Assembly: GCA_947652605.1 (NCBI GenBank)
Contig: OX393579.1
Span: forward strand, 19,613,674-19,677,673
Direction: 5' to 3'
DNA: 64,000 nucleotides
Origin: Elmis aenea
Lineage: Eukaryota; Arthropoda; Insecta; Coleoptera; Elmidae
A program made the position numbers and the translations under genes. The notes below the pieces were generated by a model, which was not told where the DNA came from, ran no database searches, and saw only the letters and a list, made by a program, of their open reading frames with translations. This document shows, in pieces, positions 58,614 to 64,000 of this stretch; the stretch's first letter is position 1, and each line of letters begins with the position of its first letter.

Positions 58614-59440
58614 CAGGGTGATTGATTGGGACGGGGCATTACAAATATATGGCATATAATCAGTTAAATGAAAATATTTTCAAAATGGCGACACATCCGG
58701 AAATACTAGAAGTTGACGTCTACTTTCTTATTTCTAATACAATGGTCTATTTTTTTTATTGCGTATTTGGATTTAAAACGTTATTTTAGAGGGACTTTTA
58801 ATAGCATTCTCCATACCTAAAAACAGTTGTTTTTTAGACTTTTGGATGCTTAATATTATCTATCGCCACCATTTTTTAAGAGAAAACGCTTAAATTGAGA
58901 CTTTGCATAGAAGACACCTTGGAGTACATCCTGGAATTTTTGCAATCGATGCATTACTTACAGTGTGTCCAAAATTTAAATTTCTTTTAATACAACTTCA
59001 GACCACTAAAACTCGTTTCTGTTTTCAAATACAATGCCCTTTTTTTAAATTTTCTAATGCAAAATTAAATTCTGTATCAATCTGTTTTAGCATTCCATAT
59101 ATCTATCTGCAATAATTTTCGAGATTAAGAATTTTTGATAAACTTGAGAAAATTTGTAACATTTTTAAATAGTAAGCCTTGGAAATGACAAAAAATGCTA
59201 TCAAAAGTCCCTCTTAAATAACGATAACGTGTTAAATCCAAAAATGCAACAAAAAATAGACCATTCTATTAGAAATAAGAAAGTAGCGTCAACTTCTGGT
59301 ATTTCCGGAAGTGTCGCCATCTTGAAAATATTTTTATTAAAGAGATCAAATGCCATCCATTATGATAACCAAAATTTCAGATCAATACCGTTTTTCATTC
59401 TTCATATATTTTTAATGCCCGTTCCCAATCAATCACCCTG
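58614..59440. mobile_element. Foldback element 6 (ACAGGGTGATTGATTGGGA)
   Basis: Ends ACAGGGTGATTGATTGGGAC and, from the right, ACAGGGTGATTGATTGGGAA, flanked by TA. Arms of about 200-235 bases (58614-58810 and 59205-59440) share ACATCCGGAAATACTAGAAG- and TTCTTATTTCTAATACAATG-like landmarks in inverted order. The loop is AT-rich without a recognised protein. Confidence 0.9.
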
Positions 59441-59442
59441 TA

Positions 59443-60090
59443 TACAGAATGTACCACTTAATTTGGGCCACCATGGGAATCCCGCTTAATACAGGAGATA
59501 GATTCTCGGTTAAATTTGTAAAAAGGTACATTTAATAAAACTCAAATTGTATACAGGGTGAGTCACGACGGACGCCACGGAGTTTTATGGCAAAACAGTA
59601 TATATTTTTAAACTTCTGTCGTGGTTAGATTATGTAAGTCATTAAGGGCTACATTTTAGAAATATTTTCAAACATACAGGGTGCTCCAAAAAAGAGTGGC
59701 ATATAAAAGTTATACTTTTTCCTATAGAACACCCTGTATATTTTGGATTCCTCTTTAAATTTACTTAAAAAAATGTAAATAATTGTATGGGTCTAAAGTC
59801 AACCGTTTTTGTGAAAATTGCATTTTCATGAAAATACAGTACTTTCAAAAATTTTCAACATTCCAAAACTTTGAGAAGTCTGAAGAAATTTGCTTGGAGA
59901 TTAGATTGACAATAGATTATGTAACACTTTGCACCACCTACATTTTAAAAATATAATACAGGCCGTTTTTTACGCCTGGTCAAACTTGTGAAACTTTAAA
60001 CATAGATAACTAATTTGTTGCATTTAAAAACAAAAAACGCATTTTACTAGTTTGACCAGAAATTTCGGTGACATTACACAGTATGAAATG
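59443..60090. repeat. Cluster of ACAGGGTG-type ends
   Basis: TATACAGGGTGAGTCACG (about 59550), TACAGGGTGCTCCAAAAAAG (about 59672) and its inward-facing partner AACACCCTGTATATT (about 59730) occur within 200 bases, abutting foldback 6. Probably several truncated MITEs inserted beside each other. Confidence 0.5.
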
Positions 60091-60094
60091 TTTT

Positions 60095-60390
60095 AAAAAT
60101 CGAGTTCAATCAAATAGATAGTTTCCAGCTCTTTCTAAAACGCTTAACCAATGAACAGGCAGCTTTTGATTCAATCCTGATAGAACATTTAATCTGTGTC
60201 ATCATTGAATATTTCCTGCCGAAAATGTATGTCCAAGGCGCGGAAGAGATGGTAATCGGTTGACCCAAGATTAGGGCTGGCAGAGCCGTCCAGACTATGT
60301 CCAACAGTATCTTCCCGTTGTCCTATTTGCAACATGAGACCTTGCGTTATATAGGAAATAAACTTGATGGTGTTTCTGTCCTCCAATACA
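60095..60390 (-). pseudogene. mariner transposase C-terminal remnant
   Basis: The minus strand reads STDYHLFRALDIHFRQEIFN, with the third catalytic Asp in the TDYHLF motif, then DDTD. Other frames continue with LPVHWLSVLERAGNYLFD and a stop, the usual mariner end. The copy is frameshifted and lacks its 5' two-thirds. Confidence 0.65.
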
Positions 60391-60684
60391 AAGTTTTAAG
60401 GAGCGTTTTTACAGCTAATCACTGGTGGTCGTAAATGGTATTATACCGATTACCGAGTATTTTAAAGAACGAAATTTAAACAAGTTATATGTGCATAAAA
60501 CCCGATTATCTGAATATGCACACTTTTACATTATTTTCAGAAAATGGCTATAACTTTGTTAATTCAATTTGTAAACTTCTAAACCTCAAATAATTTTTGT
60601 ACCAACATGTAACATATTTTTATTTACTGTGCAATTTTTATATCGAATTAGCTTACATCAACAAGTAGCTATGTTACAATCTTC

Positions 60685-60785
60685 GTTCCCAGGTTTGGAA
60701 CCGCGTCTTCTTGATTTGTGTGACGTTTCGACCATTCTATGGTCTTTATCAAACGACGATAGCCGCGAAAGCCTGAAGAATAAAA
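60685..60785 (-). mobile_element. Penelope-like terminal fragment
   Basis: Contains GGTTTGGAACCGCGTC and GTGACGTTTCGACC, shared in order with the end of the Penelope-like element at 7007-7090. Read on the minus strand it has a perfect 6-bp hairpin (GACCAT-AGA-ATGGTC) followed by GAAACGTC and a second CGTC/GACG pairing. No RT remains beside it. Confidence 0.6.
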
Positions 60786-62560
60786 TAACAAGTAGCTATG
60801 TCTAAAAAACGTTTTTGTAAATTTTAGTGGTCGTCTAGGCCACTTTAATCGGTTTTAAATGTTGTTAAATCGGGTTTTTGACAAAAACAAAATTTTAATG
60901 GAACTAATGCAGTTTAAAATATTTTTTTAAGGAATTCACAATTTGATGTTTTTTGAAATGGTTGCTGCGAAAATGGTTACAAAAACTCATAAAGATATGC
61001 TGTTAATCGTGGTACAACGTGTTCAATTGCAACAAAACAAATGTTTTTTGTCGAAATGTAGTTCAGATCATAAAAATTAATGGCGAAAGATTATCTTAAG
61101 CCGATTGTATATTATCAAGGACAAAAAAAACTCATCTGTATGTCTGTATCAGCTACATTTTTAGAATATCATTAGGTAAGGATTCATATAATGTTCTGTC
61201 TGGAAACAAATGAAAGAAAATAGTGTTGATTTATTTTCTTAAACTATTTTTCTTCTTATTTTGGCATAAAAATGTTTTTATTAGTATGCATCAAGTTAAC
61301 TGCATACAGCTGTAAGATTTTTATGTGCAGATTTTAATAATCAAAATATCGATTATTTTTAATAAAAATCATGTTAAAAACCATTAACAACTCCGAAAAT
61401 CGATTTAGTTATCAGCAATTCTAATGACTTTATTAAACACCTAATCTATTTTCAGCGTTTGTTTTTCGTGTGTGTATGTATCATCATATGCGCTGTTAGC
61501 ACATGACATTTTTGTAGGTGATCCATCATCGTTTAACCGAATCAAAAATTTAAATTTATGTGGTCAAAAGAAAATGGCATCCAATTTTCTAGCCCATATA
61601 CTGTAATGTCATTTAAAATTCTGCAATTATAATATAAATAGATGTCATTACCGCGCTAATAACAAAACACAATCGTTTAGTGCCGGCTTTGCCCCGAGGG
61701 TGCCGTGTACGTAATTTATTAATAGATGGCATTAGAGCACCGTGCGTATGTCATTTATTTCTCCCATTGTTACTCCGAACAAAAGAATGGGGAAAGGACC
61801 TGATTATGAAACGACCGGCAATGATAGTATTGGTTGCATTTCAAGATTCGATACGATTGCTATTTGGATTACCATTTATGTGTTTGTCGTAATTTACCAC
61901 ACCGCATTTTTTATGCACCGAAAGTAATTATATCCGCCCCCGAATTGCCTACTTTACTACTCACTTCGTTTCACAAAACTCATAAACCACATGAAAATAC
62001 TCCTTAAAATAAAGAAGGTATAAAAACTTGACAGCGTAACAAGAATAAATTTTTAAAAAATTTGAATACTTAATTCTGTTGATATATTTTATAAACAAAT
62101 GTTCTCATTTGCGCCCTGAAATCTGGTATTAAATGTCATTTTGACAACTAATTAAACACTGGGTAAACTAAAGAGTAAAACCGTGCCATTTCACAATTAA
62201 ATTCGGTTTGTAATACAAAAATCATAAATATGATGTAACTTAAAAAGAAGTAAATAAATATTGGGATTAAACAATAGTATTTTGTTTCTTGTTTTTATTT
62301 ATAAACAAAACCAGCCTGAAAAATACCGTAATTCAATAGAAAATTTAAACTTAAATAATTAGTATAATTTAACTATTTTTACAACTCAATGATTATGAAA
62401 AAAGTTTACCTATAAGTCTATTTAAGACGAAAGAAATTGTTTAGAGAACTTTTAAACCAATCATTTGCTTAATTCATTTACATCGAAAAGTGGATAAACT
62501 AAATAGACTTCGTCAGAATTTTTAAAATGACTTCAATGCAAATCTTTTAATATATCGACA
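60786..62560. other. AT-rich intergenic; one higher-complexity block
   Basis: No bounded repeat. About 61660-61930 is higher in GC and has overlapping short + strand ORFs without recognised similarity. It may be conserved non-coding sequence or an exon; neither can be shown. Confidence 0.3.
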
Positions 62561-63000
62561 CCAGCGGCGTGCATAGGGAGGGGCCCTGGAACCCCCAAAA
62601 AGCAAACAAAGGAGGACTCCGGCCTCCCGTGCGTTACTTCGTTTGCCCAAATCGGACCGGCTGCGATAATATATTCTTTATTTTATTGACAATAATAGTT
62701 ATTTATATATCAAGGCCAAAAAGTACGTTTTGGCCGAGGTGCATATTATATTTTTTGTGCGATCGAATTAAAAACAATTTAAATTTTTAGTATTTTTCAA
62801 AAATATAGGTTAGAAACTACGTGAAATTCTGTCACTGACAGATGTTAGCTTTAATGCAAATTTACGCTGTAGCGGCCGAAAAAGTTACTTTTCAGGCCGT
62901 TGCTAAGGGTAACGACCTGAAAAGTTAAATTTTAGGCCGTTGCTAAGGATAACGCCGGTAATTCGGTACTTTATGGCTGCTAACTCGTCCGCCAAACAGC
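62560..63000. repeat. hAT-like end and family B-like segment
   Basis: CAGCGGCGTGCATAGGGAGG at about 62566 resembles a hAT terminus. About 62870-62985 has paired CAGGCCGTTGCTAAGG(G/A)TAACG blocks, reminiscent of the GGCCGG/GGTTGCCATGG region of family B but not a clear copy. Confidence 0.35.
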
Positions 63001-63840
63001 TGTTTCTAGTACGATCGCACAAAAAAATATTTTTATCTGTTCAACCCGTCCACCTCAAGATTAAATCCCACTTTTATAAAACAGTCTATATAGGTACTAA
63101 AACAAATGTAACATAAATAAATTTGGTTAATAATCACTTAGCTTATTATCTACAAAGATCTTTCGTAGAAAAATAAGACCACTTTTGGAACTTCCGTCAC
63201 TTATTCAGTAGTTTGCTTAATTATTTGAATCGCTGATTGCAAAAGAAACCTTGTTCCATTTTTCATGCAAAATGAGATTTCGATATTTTTTCCTTCCTTG
63301 GGAGCAAATCCACCAGTAGGTTGTAAAAATAACCCAAGTATGAAGATCTTTGTTGAAGTTTGAACGGGAAAAAGTTTAAACGGAAACGAGTTGAATGCAA
63401 AAAATAACCCAAGTCCTGGAGTTTGTTGTTTTACACGCATACATATCAGACTGCTTATTAACATTTTCCAGGTGTTTTAATTGTCCTGTTTTAACGTTTA
63501 TGTTTGACACATTGACTTCTAAGTTTTTTGCTCTGACTCCGTGAAGATTCGAATTTTGTATATTGTAGTTATAAAATTGACTGCCTTTGCTAAACAATGG
63601 AGGAAAGTGAGGCTGCATTTTACATGTCGAAAACGACATAACTTTTCTGTGTACTCCAGAAACACTTCTTTCCAATTCATTTTTACCCTGTGATCGGTTG
63701 TTCGCAGTATCGCAGTGATGAAGAGGCATTTAAAAAAAATTTGAACTGGCCAACAAATGAAACACAAGCACAAAATTCACTATTTTTTATTATGATAATA
63801 ATAGCTCATGTGTACCTAGTTGTTCATTTGTTTACCGTCT
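63000..63840. other. Intergenic sequence, nothing identified
   Basis: Two overlapping minus-strand ORFs (63376-63729 and 63519-63773) have no recognised family. A short direct repeat AAAAATAACCCAAGT occurs at about 63325 and 63400. Confidence 0.3.
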
Positions 63841-63843
63841 ATA

Positions 63844-64000
63844 CCAGCGTTACTCAACCTTTTTACCCTTGCGGAACCCTTGAAATAATATTCATGTTTC
63901 GGGGAACCCCTACATTAAAATTGTTCTTCATCATGGTTACAATCTTTCCTTCTTTATAAAGTTAAACTTCAAAAAAGAAACCTTTTTATCATAGCTTGTT
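63844..64000. mobile_element. hAT-like element, left end only
   Basis: CAGCGTTACTCAACCTTTTT followed by CTTGCGGAACCC and GGGGAACCCC resembles termini of hAT MITEs such as the one at 25281. The rest lies outside the window. Confidence 0.45.

Noticed and set aside
63376..63773. Two overlapping minus-strand ORFs near the right end
   Set aside because: Different frames of the same bases, no recognised similarity, and no supporting signals.

Overview
The window is AT-rich animal nuclear DNA, almost certainly from an insect. The only host gene I can recognise is an NK1-class homeobox gene, the orthologue of Drosophila slouch (S59/NK-1) and vertebrate NKX1. It lies on the + strand as two coding exons (11605-12220 and 27790-28298) separated by an intron of about 15.6 kb. 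The repeat content fits a beetle or another repeat-rich insect, but the sequence alone does not fix the species.

Almost everything else that can be identified is transposon. Many boundaries are supported by terminal inverted repeats (TIRs) together with target-site duplications (TSDs). Upstream of slouch: a mariner 3' remnant (3.2-3.5 kb), a 5' Helentron-like fragment (4.3 kb), a foldback element (6.3-7.0 kb), a 5'-truncated Penelope-like element with RT and GIY-YIG (7.0-8.45 kb), and a rearranged mariner carrying a nested PIF/Harbinger (8.47-9.86 kb). The slouch intron holds nested hAT MITEs (13.6-14.4 kb), a larger hAT relic (14.5-15.9 kb), a complete-looking Helentron/DINE-like element (18.4-18.8 kb), two dispersed repeat families (called A and B here), a Jockey 3' end, several LINE tails, a pogo-like element, and a pair of hAT-like elements inserted one at the terminus of the other (25.3-25.9 kb).

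Downstream of slouch: a hAT MITE at 32.5-33.9 kb; a foldback element into which a Mutator-like (MULE) element with a FLYWCH zinc-finger ORF and a perfect 9-bp TSD has inserted (36.35-38.4 kb); a hAT-type element containing mariner and Tc1-like relics (43.8-46.1 kb); a 1.5-kb palindrome with arms of about 610 bp (47.3-48.8 kb); a piggyBac-like TTAA element (49.2-50.3 kb); another foldback (51.0-51.8 kb); a nearly intact BED-finger hAT with a perfect 8-bp TSD inside another foldback (52.9-56.1 kb); a Jockey/CR1-like LINE RT fragment (56.1-57.3 kb); and further foldback and mariner pieces to the right end.

No rRNA, tRNA, CRISPR array or bacterial-type operon was found. I see no clearly new cellular system. 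The most unusual structures are the MULE with outward arrays of a CTTCCCGAC-type unit around a FLYWCH ORF, the recurring long-arm foldbacks that end in ACAGGGTG at TA sites, and the hairpin-rich Penelope termini. All protein-family assignments come from reading motifs by eye; no database search was run.
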